NCBI GenBank assembly: GCA_022376925.1
Contig: JAIOJX010000027.1
Coordinates: 16,137,471 to 16,201,470 of the forward strand
DNA: 64,000 bases
Origin: Tragulus kanchil
Taxonomy: Eukaryota; Chordata; Mammalia; Artiodactyla; Tragulidae
Reading direction: 5' to 3'
The translations under genes were made by a program, and so were the position numbers. The notes beneath the pieces are model-generated. The model was not told the DNA's origin, made no database searches, and worked only from the letters and a program-made list of their open reading frames with translations. Positions 34,004 through 45,650 of this stretch are shown here, in pieces; position 1 is the first letter of the stretch, and the number at the start of each line of letters is the position of its first letter.

Positions 34004-34211
34004 GTTGTTCAATTACCAAGTCGTGTCCCACTCTTTTGCGACCCCGTGGACTGTCGCCCGCCGGGCTCCTCTGTCCATACGGATTCTCCAGGCAAGAGCA
34101 CTGGGGTGGGTGCCATGCCCTCCTCCAGGGGATCTTCCCGACCCAGGGATTGCACCTGTGTTTCCTGCATCGGCAGGTGGATTCTTTACCGCTGAGCCAC
34201 CAGGGAAACCC
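34004..34211 (-). mobile_element. Bov-tA SINE
   Basis: Full-length antisense copy, from TTGTTCAATTACCAAGTCGTG to GAGCCACCAGGGAAACCC. Confidence 0.92.
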
Positions 34212-34342
34212 TGAGCAAGTAATTACACGCCTGTTAGAGAGTGCCGGGTGTTCTGGAACACGGAATAAACAGTCAGGATGGAGAACAGGGGTTTGGAGGG
34301 TCAGGAGGCCTCTATGAGGGTGACCATGTTACAAAAGGGGGT

Positions 34343-34599
34343 GGGCTTCCATGGTAGTCCAGTGGGTAAGGACACCGCCTTGCAGTGCAAGGGGCGCCGG
34401 TTCGATCCTTGGCCTGGGAAGATCCCACGTGCCGCAGAGCGGCTGGACCCATGTGTCCAATTACCAAGCCGGAGCTCTGGAGTGCATGCGCCCTGGGCCG
34501 GTGCTCTGCGACAACAGAGGCCACGGCGATGGGAGGCCCACAGGAGCCAAAGAACAAAGACAGATGAAAATAGATAAATGAAAGACCAATAGAAGTGGC
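34343..34599 (+). mobile_element. CHR-type SINE
   Basis: Head GGGCTTCCATGGTAGTCCAG, B box GGTTCGATCCTTGG, body ending in ACCAATAGAAGTGGC. Confidence 0.9.
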
Positions 34600-35455
34600 T
34601 CGCCTGCTCCCCTCCCTCCCCACCCCAGCCCCCAAAAGATAAATAAATAAAATTTAAAAAAAGGGGGTCAGTTACAGCACTGAACAAGGGAGGCCTTGTG
34701 CAGAAAGTGCCATCTGAGCCCAGCCCGATGGTGGTGGGCGGGTAAGCCGACCGTCTGGATAGCTGGGGAAGAACTTTCTAGAAAAGGGGCCAGGCATCTC
34801 GTTCCCGATGGACTAGGAGCTGCCGGAGAGCAGGCCCGTCTTCCTTGCTGGGCGACCCTCCAGCCTGGCTGGGGTGCCGGGTCCGGGGGTGCTGGAGATT
34901 GTGCCGGAGGACAGACCCGGCCCTCCTGGCGCCAGAGCCGAGAGGGGGTGGGCAGCATGGAGGAGGGGTGGGGAGCCCGGCCGGGGTCCTCGGGCACCCG
35001 GCCCCCCGTCTGAGCCCGAGGGGCACCCCGGCTCTCACGGCTCTCGGAGTCACCGCTCTCTGACCCGGAGCGCTTGCCACATTCTGCTTTGTGTGGGAGC
35101 CAAGCTAAACATAGTGGGGACTGGGGTGCCTTTTTTCATGTTTCCTCATGAGTCAGCTTCTCCAGCTTTTTAATCATTTCTCCCCCGTGAATGGTTGGCA
35201 AGGAGCGGGCAGCGGCGCTAGGCTGAGAAGCCCAGCTGCCCCGGGATGCAGCGCCCCCGGCCCGGCCAGCACGCTGCCTGTCCTCTCCTCCAGGGCTCTG
35301 CAGCCTGGACGTGCGCACTGACCCAGCAAGAGGGTAAACCCAGTCTCGGACGGAGGGGCCGGAGGGGGCGCCCTGAGGGGGTGGGGCGGAGGGTGTCCGA
35401 CAGACTCAGTCCCTCAAAGCTCTGTGGAGCCCCAGCCAGGGGCTGGGCCTCGGGC
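34600..35455. other. Single-copy GC-rich segment, no gene recognised
   Basis: Includes A-rich 34630-34665, then unannotated DNA. Confidence 0.5.
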
Positions 35456-36373
35456 CACGGACGGCAGACGCACAAACAAGTGTTTGTGATGGAAGTGGCA
35501 GGTGCTTCGAAGAGGCCCTTGGCCCCGGGCACCCCAGGAGGCAACGGTGCCACCTGCCTTGGTGACAAGGGACGGGGAAAGGCCATGGGGCAGCTTAGCG
35601 GGGCGAGGGCGTCCCGAAGCGGTAGAGAAGCTGCTCGCCACACAGGGGACTCAGGAGCAGCGGGCTCCGAGTCTGGGCCGGGCCGGTCTCCTGGCGACGG
35701 GGGCGGCGGCCGCCCCGGGACTCCTGCCTGGAGGCCCCAGGGACAGAGGCGCCGGGCGCGCGCCGGGCTCTGCGGCCCACCAGCCCCGGCTCGCGCGTGG
35801 CGACTGAGCCCCCGAGATGCGGCCCGTGTGCCTGTGGACACGGGTTTTGAATTTTATTTGGTTTTAATTACATTTAAATAGACACACGCGGAAGGCGGCT
35901 GTGGTGTCGGACAGCGGTCCGGCCTCTGGGGCTCCGCAGGCCCGTGGAGACGGGGCCTCCGGCCAGGCTGGGGTCGCATGCCTGACGCCATGAGCAAGAT
36001 CCGTCTCATCTCAACCACGTGAGCGGGTCCCTCCTGGAAAGAGGGTTCTGTTTCCACGGAGGAGCAGCCTGGGCTGACGGAAACGACCCCCTGGCCCAGC
36101 CGCCGTGGGTCGCAGGCCTCAGCGAAGGGCCGGAGGGGTCAGGGCGGCAGGAAGGTCGCTCACTCGATCAACTTCCGCGGAGACCCGTGGCTTCAAGCAC
36201 CCGGTCAGCCTCTGGGAACACGCAGAAGATTGACGCCAGCGAGGGAGTGAGGCCTGATTGTTTCCAAATCTGACAGCGGAAGCACCTCCTGAGGATGCAA
36301 TCAGAAAACAGGGTGCAAAGCCCCACAGCGAGTCACACGAAAAGACTGTCAGCAAGACGAATAATTCTGTTTT

Positions 36374-36578
36374 GTGCGCGTTGCCGTCGCTTCGTCGTGT
36401 CTGACTGCAGCCCCGTGGACTGTCGCCCGCCAGGCTCCCCGTCCATGGGGCTCTCCAGGCGAGAACACCGGAGTGGGCGCCATGCCCTCCTCCAGGGAGT
36501 CTTCCCAGCCCAGGGATGGAACACCATTCTCCTGCTCTGGCTGGCAGATTTTTTTTTTACCACTAGCGCTACCTGGGA
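36374..36578 (-). mobile_element. Bov-tA SINE (D10 copy 1)
   Basis: Antisense: CCCGTGGACTGTCGCCCGCC, a T9 run, then a CTACCTGGGA head remnant. Confidence 0.9.
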
Positions 36579-37496
36579 CACGGACGGCAGACGCACAAAC
36601 AAGTGTTTGTGATGGAAGTGGCAGGTGCTTCGAAGAGGCCCTTGGCCCCGGGCACCCCAGGAGGCAACGGTGCCACCTGCCTTGGTGACAAGGGACGGGG
36701 AAAGGCCATGGGGCAGCTTAGCGGGGCGAGGGCGTCCCGAAGCGGTAGAGAAGCTGCTCGCCACACAGGGGACTCAGGAGCAGCGGGCTCCGAGTCTGGG
36801 CCGGGCCGGTCTCCTGGCGACGGGGGCGGCGGCCGCCCCGGGACTCCTGCCTGGAGGCCCCAGGGACAGAGGCGCCGGGCGCGCGCCGGGCTCTGCGGCC
36901 CACCAGCCCCGGCTCGCGCGTGGCGACTGAGCCCCCGAGATGCGGCCCGTGTGCCTGTGGACACGGGTTTTGAATTTTATTTGGTTTTAATTACATTTAA
37001 ATAGACACACGCGGAAGGCGGCTGTGGTGTCGGACAGCGGTCCGGCCTCTGGGGCTCCGCAGGCCCGTGGAGACGGGGCCTCCGGCCAGGCTGGGGTCGC
37101 ATGCCTGACGCCATGAGCAAGATCCGTCTCATCTCAACCACGTGAGCGGGTCCCTCCTGGAAAGAGGGTTCTGTTTCCACGGAGGAGCAGCCTGGGCTGA
37201 CGGAAACGACCCCCTGGCCCAGCCGCCGTGGGTCGCAGGCCTCAGCGAAGGGCCGGAGGGGTCAGGGCGGCAGGAAGGTCGCTCACTCGATCAACTTCCG
37301 CGGAGACCCGTGGCTTCAAGCACCCGGTCAGCCTCTGGGAACACGCAGAAGATTGACGCCAGCGAGGGAGTGAGGCCTGATTGTTTCCAAATCTGACAGC
37401 GGAAGCACCTCCTGAGGATGCAATCAGAAAACAGGGTGCAAAGCCCCACAGCGAGTCACACGAAAAGACTGTCAGCAAGACGAATAATTCTGTTTT

Positions 37497-37701
37497 GTGC
37501 GCGTTGCCGTCGCTTCGTCGTGTCTGACTGCAGCCCCGTGGACTGTCGCCCGCCAGGCTCCCCGTCCATGGGGCTCTCCAGGCGAGAACACCGGAGTGGG
37601 CGCCATGCCCTCCTCCAGGGAGTCTTCCCAGCCCAGGGATGGAACACCATTCTCCTGCTCTGGCTGGCAGATTTTTTTTTTACCACTAGCGCTACCTGGG
37701 A
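37497..37701 (-). mobile_element. Bov-tA SINE (D10 copy 2)
   Basis: Same element, offset 1123 bp. Confidence 0.9.
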
Positions 37702-38684
37702 AATTTTGTCTTGTAGCAAAAAAAGCAAGCCCCGGTTTTCCAGTTTGCCAGTTGCTGATATGCCCAGAAGTGACCTCTGTCTACTTACCTCCTGAAGGGA
37801 ACGTTAAGAAATTGCTTCAGTTCCAGTTTGAGAAAACCAGAACACACAGTCCAGCTTGGAGACGGGCCAGAGTCTGGCCCGGCGAGGCGTGAGTCGTCTA
37901 AAAATAGAGCGGAGGCTGACTAGTGAGTGTCTAACGAGAAGATCAGACCTGGGGGTGCGATGCCCCCGCCAGCCCCGGCTTCTGGGGGCCTTCTGCTCTT
38001 CTAGAGAATTGCTCAAAGCCCGGTTACCCAAGAGTCTGGCCCCACGCCCGCTGCTCCGTGAGCTGGGCAGGCGGGGCCTCTCGGGTCCCAGCCAGCGGGT
38101 CCCAGCCTCCCTGGACATCTCTCCCGTCCCGGGCCTGACGGGTCAGCACCCAGCAGCCCCTGAGCTCGATCGCCAAGCCCCGTGTGGGGTCGGGGAGCGG
38201 AGCGGCAGCCCCTTCCTTTTCCCAGGCGCCTGCCCCTGGCTTGGGGAGCCCGGACCTCTGTGCCGTGGCCCCTGCCCCGACCCCAGGCGGGAGGCTGTCA
38301 GAATGACCGCTTCTGCTCATTAGGGAATGTTTACTGACTCTGAACCCCTGAATCCTCCCAACACGCCTTATTAGCTCCAGTTCGCACATGGGAGAACAAG
38401 GCGCCCAGGTGCCCGTGGCGTTCACAGGGGTCCCAGAGCTCACAATGGATAACTGAGTCTGAAGCTGGCACTCGGTTCCAGGGTTCACACACGTCCTGCT
38501 TACTTGTCCCTGCAGACACCCGTCTTCCAGGCAGATATGATCCTAGCCCCCTTTAGAGATGAGGTCGGGAAGTCTCACCGGTTTAGAGACATAAGCACCC
38601 AGGTGAGTGGGCTCTGCATCTGATGTACTGTGTGACCTCAGGAGAGTCAGTCACCCTCTCTGGACATCGGTTGCCTCGCCCGCA
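37702..38684. other. Single-copy segment with MIR remnants
   Basis: MIR-like cores occur at about 38330-38420 (CCTCCCAACACGCC) and 38600-38684 (GTGTGACCTCAGGAGAGTCA). No gene recognised. Confidence 0.5.
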
Positions 38685-39358
38685 CCCTGCCTTATTACAG
38701 CCATTGTCTGGGAGCCGCTGCCCTGCTCAGCTATGTGTTTAATCCGCCAGCCGCTCTGGGGCTGAGGACTCCGCGGACCCCACCCAGGGGACCCAGAGGT
38801 CCTGCCCAGTGAGGGACTCAGAACTTGAACTCGAGTCCTCTTGGCTTCAGAGCCCCTCAGTTCCTCTATTTGAGAGTCTGGAGAAGAAGTAGGTTTCAAA
38901 GCGGGAGCCCGGGAGCCTCCTGGGAAGAGAGCGCGATTCCAGCGGCCCGCCTGGGGATTCCTTCAGGATTCTGCCAGGGGTCCGGCCGGCGGGAGCCCAG
39001 TGACCGCGGTCTGGCCCGCCCTCCTCCTCCTTGGTCAGCGTCCCCGGCATCTCAAGAACAAAGTGGCCCTTTCTTGGCTGGAGAGCCCACTGCTCCGGGC
39101 CTCCCGAGGGCAACCAGCCCCAGGGCCCCTCTGCACGAAACCGCCAGCAGACAAGGCCCTCCTGTGACCTTTCACCTTTTGGCCTCTGGGTGAAGCACCA
39201 TTAACCAAACGGCCTTCTCCAGTCTTTTGTGGGTGCGAGTCCTTTGTCCAGCTGTCCTCGAGAGAGAAAGCGTGCGGAGCGACGGCGCCGATCTGCATCC
39301 GGGCGGCCTCTGAGCGGGGGGCCGCCGTCTTGGTTTGCTGGGCCTTTGTCGTGGGTCA

Positions 39359-39530
39359 AGGCTTCCCAGGTGGCACAGCGGGAAAGCATCCACCTGCCCG
39401 TGCAGGTGGCACAGGAGACGGAGGTGTGATCGCTGCGTCAGGAAGATCCCCGGGAGAAGGCCACGGTGACCCACTCCAGGATCCTCGCGGGGAGAGGGCC
39501 CTGGGGAATCCAGGGCCCGAGGAGCCCGGC
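39359..39530 (+). mobile_element. Diverged Bov-tA SINE (D11 copy 1)
   Basis: AGGCTTCCCAGGTGGCACAG head and CCCACTCCAGGATCCTCGC middle. Copy 2 is at 40463-40634. Confidence 0.8.
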
Positions 39531-40462
39531 GGCTCCACTCCGGCGGCGGGACACACCCCGCTGCCCTGGGATTCGTTGCGTCCTCCCGTGGGGCCGCCGC
39601 CTTCGGTCTTCAGAGAGGCTGTGCCCTTGCCCAGGGTCACCCAGCAAGCCGTGGCCGAGACGGGATCGGCTGCCGCGCCGTGACGTTCTGACTCGTCTCG
39701 GCGGACGCCGCCGGCTCTCGGGGACGGGCGGAGGGCTGGCGGCCAAACGCTTGGTCTTCAGAGGCTGTGCAAAGAAAGACACTATTTATCCCTGCCTTAT
39801 TACAGCCATTGTCTGGGAGCCGCTGCCCTGCTCAGCTATGTGTTTAATCCGCCAGCCGCTCTGGGGCTGAGGACTCCATGGACCCACCCAGGGGACCCAG
39901 AGGTCCTGCCCAGTGAGGGACTCAGAACTTGAACTCGAGTCCTCTTGGCTTCAGAGCCCCTCAGTTCCTCTATTTGAGAGTCTGGAGAAGAAGTAGGTTT
40001 CAAAGCGGGAGCCCGGGAGCCTCCTGGGAAGAGAGCGCGATTCCAGCGGCCCGCCTGGGGATTCCTTCAGGATTCTGCCAGGGGTCCGGCCGGCGGGAGC
40101 CCAGTGACAGCGGTCTGGCCCGCCCTCCTCCTCCTTGGTCAGCGTCCCCGGCATCTCAAGAACAAAGTGGCCCTTTCTTGGCTGGAGAGCCCACTGCTCC
40201 GGGCCTCCCGAGGGCAACCAGCCCCAGGGCCCCTCTGCACGAAACCGCCAGCAGACAAGGCCCTCCTGTGACCTTTCACCTTTTGGCCTCTGGGTGAAGC
40301 ACCATTAACCAAACGGCCTTCTCCAGTCTTTTGTGGGTGCGAGTCCTTTGTCCAGCTGTCCTCGAGAGAGAAAGCGTGCGGAGCGACGGCGCCGATCTGC
40401 ATCCGGGCGGCCTCTGAGCGGGGGGCCGCCGTCTTGGTTTGCTGGGCCTTTGTCGTGGGTCA

Positions 40463-40634
40463 AGGCTTCCCAGGTGGCACAGCGGGAAAGCATCCACCTG
40501 CCCGTGCAGGTGGCACAGGAGACGGAGGTGTGATCGCTGCGTCAGGAAGATCCCCGGGAGAAGGCCACGGTGACCCACTCCAGGATCCTCGCGGGGAGAG
40601 GGCCCTGGGGAATCCAGGGCCCGAGGAGCCCGGC
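40463..40634 (+). mobile_element. Diverged Bov-tA SINE (D11 copy 2)
   Basis: Identical to 39359-39530, offset 1104 bp. Confidence 0.8.
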
Positions 40635-41055
40635 GGCTCCACTCCGGGCGGCGGGACACACCCCGCTGCCCTGGGATTCGTTGCGTCCTCCCGTGGGGCC
40701 GCCGCCTTCGGTCTTCAGAGAGGCTGTGCCCTTGCCCAGGGTCACCCAGCAAGCCGTGGCCGAGACGGGATCGGCTGCCGCGCCGTGACGTTCTGACTCG
40801 TCTCGGCGGACGCCGCCGGCTCTCGGGGACGGGCGGAGGGCTCGGGACGGCTTCGAGGGAAGCGCGGGGTTTGCCCCACGTCTCTCTCCTCAGTGCTTAC
40901 CGGGCAGAACATCTAGATGACAGCAAAGAAAGACACTATTTATACGCAGGGAGCGCCTTCTTTTTCTAGATGCTTTGCATAAGCTATCATACTGGTTACA
41001 ATTTAGTCTTCAAGGGAAAACTTTATTTTTTTTTTAATATAAAACCCTTTTAAAA

Positions 41056-41165
41056 ATCATTTATTTATTTGGTGGCCCCAGGTCTCAGTTGCAGCGTGTA
41101 GAATCTCTGACCCAGGTTCAGGGGAACCTGGGCCCCGCACTGGGGGCACGGCGTCTTCACCCCCG
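41056..41165 (-). mobile_element. CHR-type SINE fragment
   Basis: TCATTTATTTATTTGGTGGC then GTCTCAGTTGCAGCGTG and AACCTGGGCCCCGCACTGGG: an antisense, truncated copy. Confidence 0.65.
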
Positions 41166-42345
41166 GAGGCCCCAGCTCAGCGTCCGTCCGTCGGTCTCCT
41201 CTAGTGTCTCAGGCACAGAGCCGGCTGCCCCCGCCAGAGAAGCCAGACCAGACTTGGAAGAAGTCGGGGTGCTGTGCTCAACAAAAAGAGAGGTCCTGAC
41301 CTTGGCGCGGGGCGCCTCGATTTTAAGTGCAGCCGTTCCTGGCCCCGGCGCCCCACCGCCCTGGCACGGGGCGGGTGAGAGGAGAGGCCCAGCGGGCTCA
41401 GCCGCTCCGCCCGACGTGAGCGGTGGCGCGGGCACGGCGGGCTGGTGGCCGGAGACCAGGCCGGCTGGCGCGTGAGCTGCTTCCCCCGGGGTCCCCGGTC
41501 TCCCCGAGCGGCGGCAGCTGCCCGCGCAGAGCCGAGGGCCCCGCTGGAGCGTGTGCCCTCGAGTGGGGCCGGCCCTCCTGGGCTGGTGGTCTCTTGGCGA
41601 GTCCACGGGCACCGCCCGGTGGGGGGCCTTCTCGCTCCGCATTTCAGAGCCGCCCCGCCACGCTGACCAGCACGTGGCGGGAGTGCACGCGCGTGCGTTG
41701 GGAAGACACGGACGAGCGCTCCTCGTCCTAAGAAACCCAGTCCTCCACGACCCAGGATCTCTGCATCGCCCTCGAGGCCAGCCTGTCCAGCCCGGCCTGG
41801 CCCCTTTCTCGGGAGACACTCTATCGTCCTGCTTCTCTGAGAAGACCCAGGTTCCCAGCTGACATCTCTCCCAGTTTCTCTTCACTCCGAGGCACTCGGC
41901 TCGGTCATGACTCCCCTCCTCTTGTTCCGGCGGTTTCAGAAAGAAGAGGCTCACCTGGCCCTCTGCCCCCTGAACCTGCGCCTGCCCCTGCGGATGGTCC
42001 TACGGTACCTTGTAAACACACGCAAGCCTTTGATCGTCTTAAAACAGCAGTCGTCTAAACCCTCAGGCTCCGAATCGTCTCTCCGTCCACCGCTCTTTCG
42101 CCACCCCTTCCCCACCAGAGCTCTTGAGAGAATCGTCCCCAAACACGGGCAGCCGTGCGTCGCCTCCCCTTCACCTCCTCACGGGCCGCACGCGGGCTGC
42201 CGGTCCCACCGTTTCCCTGACACGCTTGCCAAAGAGGCCGAGGAATATTTTTTGCTAAATCCCATGAGCGCTGTTTTACACAGGTCTCTCCAGGCCTTCT
42301 GCTCTCTTTGCTTCTCTCTTTTTTTAGTTATTAAATATTATAACT
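41166..42345. other. Single-copy GC-rich segment, no gene recognised
   Basis: A 265-aa minus frame (41157-41954) is low complexity and not recognised. Confidence 0.5.
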
Positions 42346-42593
42346 GGGGCTTCCCTGGTGGTCCAGCTGGTAAAGAGTCTGCCTTGCAGTGCAAGGGGCA
42401 CCAGTTCGATCCCTGGCCAGGAAGATCCCACGTGCCCCCGAGCGACTAGACCGCTGTGTCCACTTACGAGCCAGCGCTCTGGAGCACGTGCGCCCAGGGC
42501 CAGTGCTCTGCAGTGAGAGAGGCCACTGCCTTGGGAGGCCCACACAGGCCGAAGGATAAAGATGCATGGAAATACATAAATAAAAACCAATAA
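42346..42593 (+). mobile_element. CHR-type SINE, interrupted in its tail by a snoRNA insertion
   Basis: Head GGGGCTTCCCTGGTGGTCCAG, B box CAGTTCGATCCCTGG, tail AAATAAAAACCAATAA. The tail resumes at 42744 with the same ACCAATAA and goes on AAGAGGCC to about 42768. Confidence 0.92.
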
Positions 42594-42755
42594 CGTCCCT
42601 GACCTGGGTAGAGTGACACCTGGTTGGTGGTGCCCGATTCATATCAGTGAGGGACAAAGCAACTCCTTGTTTATCCCAGCATGGGATTGCTTTGTGCCCA
42701 TGCCAGGTTCATGCCCCGGACACATGTAAAAAAACGAGAAAAGAAAAACCAATAA
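42582..42755 (+). repeat. 12-bp target-site duplications flanking the snoRNA retrocopy
   Basis: AAAAACCAATAA at 42582-42593 and at 42744-42755, perfect, enclosing the snoRNA and its A-rich tail. Confidence 0.88.
42594..42727 (+). ncRNA. Retroposed H/ACA box snoRNA copy, SNORA48-like
   Basis: The 134-nt segment shows full H/ACA architecture. Hairpin 1 is closed by GTCCCT (42595) pairing with AGGGAC (42649), with an upper CACC/GGTG stem. A hinge AAAGCA at 42656-42661 fits the H box ANANNA. Hairpin 2 has a GCATGGG/CCCATGC stem (42679-42685 with 42697-42703). ACA at 42722-42724 lies exactly 3 nt before the 3' end. An A-rich tract follows (42728-42743), and AAAAACCAATAA is repeated at 42582-42593 and 42744-42755, so it was inserted by L1 machinery into a SINE tail. 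The likeness to SNORA48 (a guide RNA for rRNA pseudouridylation, in EIF4A1 introns) is from memory. Outside a host intron it is probably silent. Confidence 0.72.
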
Positions 42756-42768
42756 AAGAGGCCAAAGT

Positions 42769-44370
42769 TTAAAAAAATAGCCTCCTTTCCCCCCAAAATA
42801 CATTATAACTGTACAATACTGAGACGTATAGAACAAAATACAGTTCTTGGAGGACAATTGCTCCTGCCGTCTTTGAATATTCCCCTCTCCTTGGAAAGCT
42901 GTCCCTTCCCTTGGCTCCAGGACGCCTGCCTCCTGGTCGCCTTCGCACCCTCAGGGGCTGTTTTCTGGGACGTGGCACTTGGTCTGGGTTTCATCCGGCC
43001 ACGTCTTGCCGAGCCACGCACCTCGCTCCCGGGCTCGCGGGCCGCGCGCGTGCCGGCTCCTCTGTGGCCAGCCTGCGGCGGTCGCCGTCTCTCTCTCCGG
43101 CCCAGCGTGGCCGCCAGGCCCCACGCCCGCACAGCCTGCCCCCGGGGGCGTCTCCCGGGCCGTCCTTGCCACACCGCGTCTCAGCGCAGCTCCGAGCGTC
43201 TCAGCGCCCTCGCCCCTGCCCGCAGGCCTCTCGGGGACCAGCACCACCAGGCAAGGCACCGACGCCAGACCCTGCGTGCCGGCGACTCTCCGCTCTCCGG
43301 TTCCCTCCTCTGCCGCCCGCTCCACCCGGGCAGCGTCAGCCCCGGGGGCCCCGTCCTCCCGGGAGACCCAGGCGGCTTCCCGGCCTTGCTCTCTGCCGGC
43401 TGACTGCCCACGGCCAGACGCCTCCCACGCTGCAGGAACTCAGGTCTGGGTCCGCCTCGAAGCCTCCCGAGGCCCATCAGGTCCAGCGGCCTATGTCCTA
43501 GGCATTCACTGTCTTCCCAGAATCTCCAGCTTATCGTCTCCTTTCCTTCCTTTCTGCTTCCAGTCCACGTGGTCATTTTTATTCCCACGCTCGCTTGCCT
43601 CGGCCCCCTCCTCCTGAAAGCCCTCCAGGGCCTCCTCCAAGCCCTCGGCACTGGCCATGTGTGTCTTCACTACCGCATTCTTCACAAGGTTTTGCCACTG
43701 GTTACTCTCTTCAGCTTTCCCTGAACGTGTGCTCCTGGACAGCAGAGACCCACTTCGTCCGGAGAACCCCAGGGCTTAGTCCAGGGACTCGGCTCAGCCT
43801 TTGACTGTCACAGATGGAAGGAACTCAGCTGTAGGAAGGCTGACAGCTTCGTACGCGGGTTTGAGCAGGAGAGAACACACACTGAGCACGCGGGCACAGG
43901 CCCTGGTTCCTCTGTCCTGGGACAACCGCTGGCCGCCTGTGGATCAGCCTGAGTGACAAAGTCGGTGGGATGGTGCGTGCCCACTGTTTCAACTCTCCGC
44001 GTCCATTTGCCTCCTAATGAAGGGTCCACTGTGCCCAGGGAGCCATTCCTCTCCTGCTCTCAGCATTCGGTCTGGAGGCGAAGACGAGAAACTGTGTGTT
44101 CCAAGTCCAGGCCTGTAATTCGGGCCTGCCCGTCACAGCCTCGCACTCCTCCGGCCACTAGCCTGGGCATACGACCCTGCAAGAGCACAGGGGTCTTGAT
44201 GAACACCTTGCTGAGAGTTTTTGGGAGAGAGGTTTGTTGACCTCAGACCTGAGAGGATAGAGGCTGGAAGGCTGCTATCACATCACCAATAAAGCTTGAG
44301 AATAAGCCAACTAGGGGTGGATCCGAGAGACCGAGTCCTACCGACACCTGGATCAAACCCGACCTGAAGC
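42769..44370. other. Single-copy segment with a CpG-rich block at about 42930-43480
   Basis: CpG dinucleotides are frequent, for example around 43010-43160. The frames are Pro/Arg/Ala-rich on both strands without family resemblance. No exon is recognised; it may be an orphan CpG island. Confidence 0.45.
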
Positions 44371-44384
44371 TAGAGTGTCTTTTC

Positions 44385-44398
44385 TTTTTTTTTTTTTT
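44385..44398 (-). repeat. Poly-A tract (T14 on + strand) of the ESD retrocopy
   Basis: T14 directly adjoining the left target-site duplication. Confidence 0.9.
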
Positions 44399-44411
44399 CA
44401 GGCTTGATGTA

Positions 44412-44417
44412 TTTATT
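44412..44417 (-). promoter_or_regulatory. Poly(A) signal of the ESD retrocopy
   Basis: AATAAA on the minus strand (TTTATT at 44412-44417), 13 nt before the A tract. Confidence 0.85.
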
Positions 44418-44544
44418 CAATGGGTGATTCAATGACAGTATGAAGCATTTTTAGCATTGTGAAATACAATGATTTAAAATCTTTTTTCTTTGCAATTCTG
44501 TTACAATTTTATAATCCTGAAGAGATTCTCTTATGTGAAGTTTC

Positions 44545-45393
44545 TCATGCATTCAGGTATTTTGCATGATGTCTGATGTGATCAGTAATAAACGTTGCAA
44601 TAAAGTAGTAGCTGTGATCATAACCCTCTTGTAATCTGAAAACAACAGGGATTTTCTTTTCTGTACAGGCAGCTATGAAGTTATCAGGCAGTAACTGTCC
44701 ATCTGAGAGGAACTGGTCATCTTTGCCTTGATCAATTAGGATATCCAGCTGAGAACCTGGATAGGCCTTCACAAGACAGGTAGCATCATAAGCCTCCCAT
44801 TTACTTTGATCTGTTCCCAAATATCCGGTAAAGGCTTTTTTGCCCCAAGGACAGAGCACTGGGTTGCAAATTGGAGCAAAAGCTGACACAGATTTGTATT
44901 TTCCAGGATTCTTGAAAGCACATATCAGAGCTCCATGGCCTCCCATAGAGTGGCCAAAAATAGACATTCTTTGGGGATCCACTGGAAAATTGGCATTTAC
45001 CAGTTGGGGAAGCTCCTTTGTTACGTAAGAGTACATCCTGTAGTTAGTTTTCCAAGGATCTTCAGTAGCATCCACATAAAATCCAGCTCCGGTGCCAAAG
45101 TCCCAGCTGTCGTCTTCCCCTTGAATACTGCAGCCACGAGGGCTGGTATCTGGAGCAATAACGACAAGCCCATGTTCTGAAGCAGCTTGATGATAACCAG
45201 ATTTTGATATAAAATTTTGTTCAGTACAAGTTAAACCAGAGAGCCAGTACAGCACAGGGCACCTCCCAGTGTCTGCTTTCGGTGGCAAATAGACAGCAAA
45301 GTTCATTTTGCACTTCAGTTCAACCCTGTCATGTTCAAAAACTTTCTGCAGCCCCCCAAAACACTTGTTGCTGGAAATCTGTTTCAATGCCAT
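44545..45393 (-). CDS. ESD: ESD retrocopy reading frame, D12 copy 1 (S-formylglutathione hydrolase)
   Basis: The parental enzyme hydrolyses S-formylglutathione to formate and glutathione in the cytosol, the last step of glutathione-dependent formaldehyde detoxification. The frame of 282 codons has the full family length, starting at [14 protein letters not shown]. The upstream in-frame Met at 45408 (MDRRR) comes from the former 5' UTR and is not the family start. Catalytic Ser149 lies in GHSMGGHG, with Asp226 (GKDDQF) and His260 (GYDHSYY) in the expected places, so the alpha/beta-hydrolase triad is intact. No stop or frameshift, no introns. The lack of decay means either a recent copy or a preserved retrogene; no promoter is visible. 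Its 5' flank is damaged by small deletions at 45470-45560. Confidence 0.9.
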   Translation of the reverse strand: MALKQISSNKCFGGLQKVFEHDRVELKCKMNFAVYLPPKADTGRCPVLYWLSGLTCTEQNFISKSGYHQAASEHGLVVIAPDTSPRGCSIQGEDDSWDFGTGAGFYVDATEDPWKTNYRMYSYVTKELPQLVNANFPVDPQRMSIFGHSMGGHGALICAFKNPGKYKSVSAFAPICNPVLCPWGKKAFTGYLGTDQSKWEAYDATCLVKAYPGSQLDILIDQGKDDQFLSDGQLLPDNFIAACTEKKIPVVFRLQEGYDHSYYFIATFITDHIRHHAKYLNA

Positions 45394-45650
45394 TCTTCTC
45401 CTGTCCAATTGCTACTTGATTTTTGGCTGTACCAAAGGGTAGACGACCCTCCGGCGGCGGAAGAAGAGCTGCAACCTTAAGGAAAGCGCGGCCTTAACAT
45501 GGCGAGGACCGCGCCTCGGCCGCCCCTTAAGCACTTTTCAGTTACTGCCTCCTCTTGCTAAAGTCAGTGTAAACTGAGTTCTTTATGATCGGAACAGAGA
45601 CCAATCTGCTCCGTGGTACAATGCGACTGCAGCCAGAGAGTGTAAGTTTC

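Larger units (their letters stand above)
35456..37701 (+). repeat. Duplication D10: copies 35456-36578 and 36579-37701
   Basis: Offset 1123 bp, abutting with no filler. The junction falls at the end of a Bov-tA SINE (GCTACCTGGGA). Confidence 0.97.
38685..40842 (+). repeat. Duplication D11: copies 38685-39737 and 39790-40842
   Basis: Offset 1104-1105 bp. After copy 1 comes a 32-bp scrambled segment and then 20 bp (39770-39789) that match 40924-40943, so the first copy also carries a rearranged end. Confidence 0.97.

Noticed and set aside
35218..36964. Arg/Pro/Ala-rich frames on both strands at 35218-35881 and 36569-37004
   Set aside because: They overlap on both strands, are low complexity and are repeated only because of D10.
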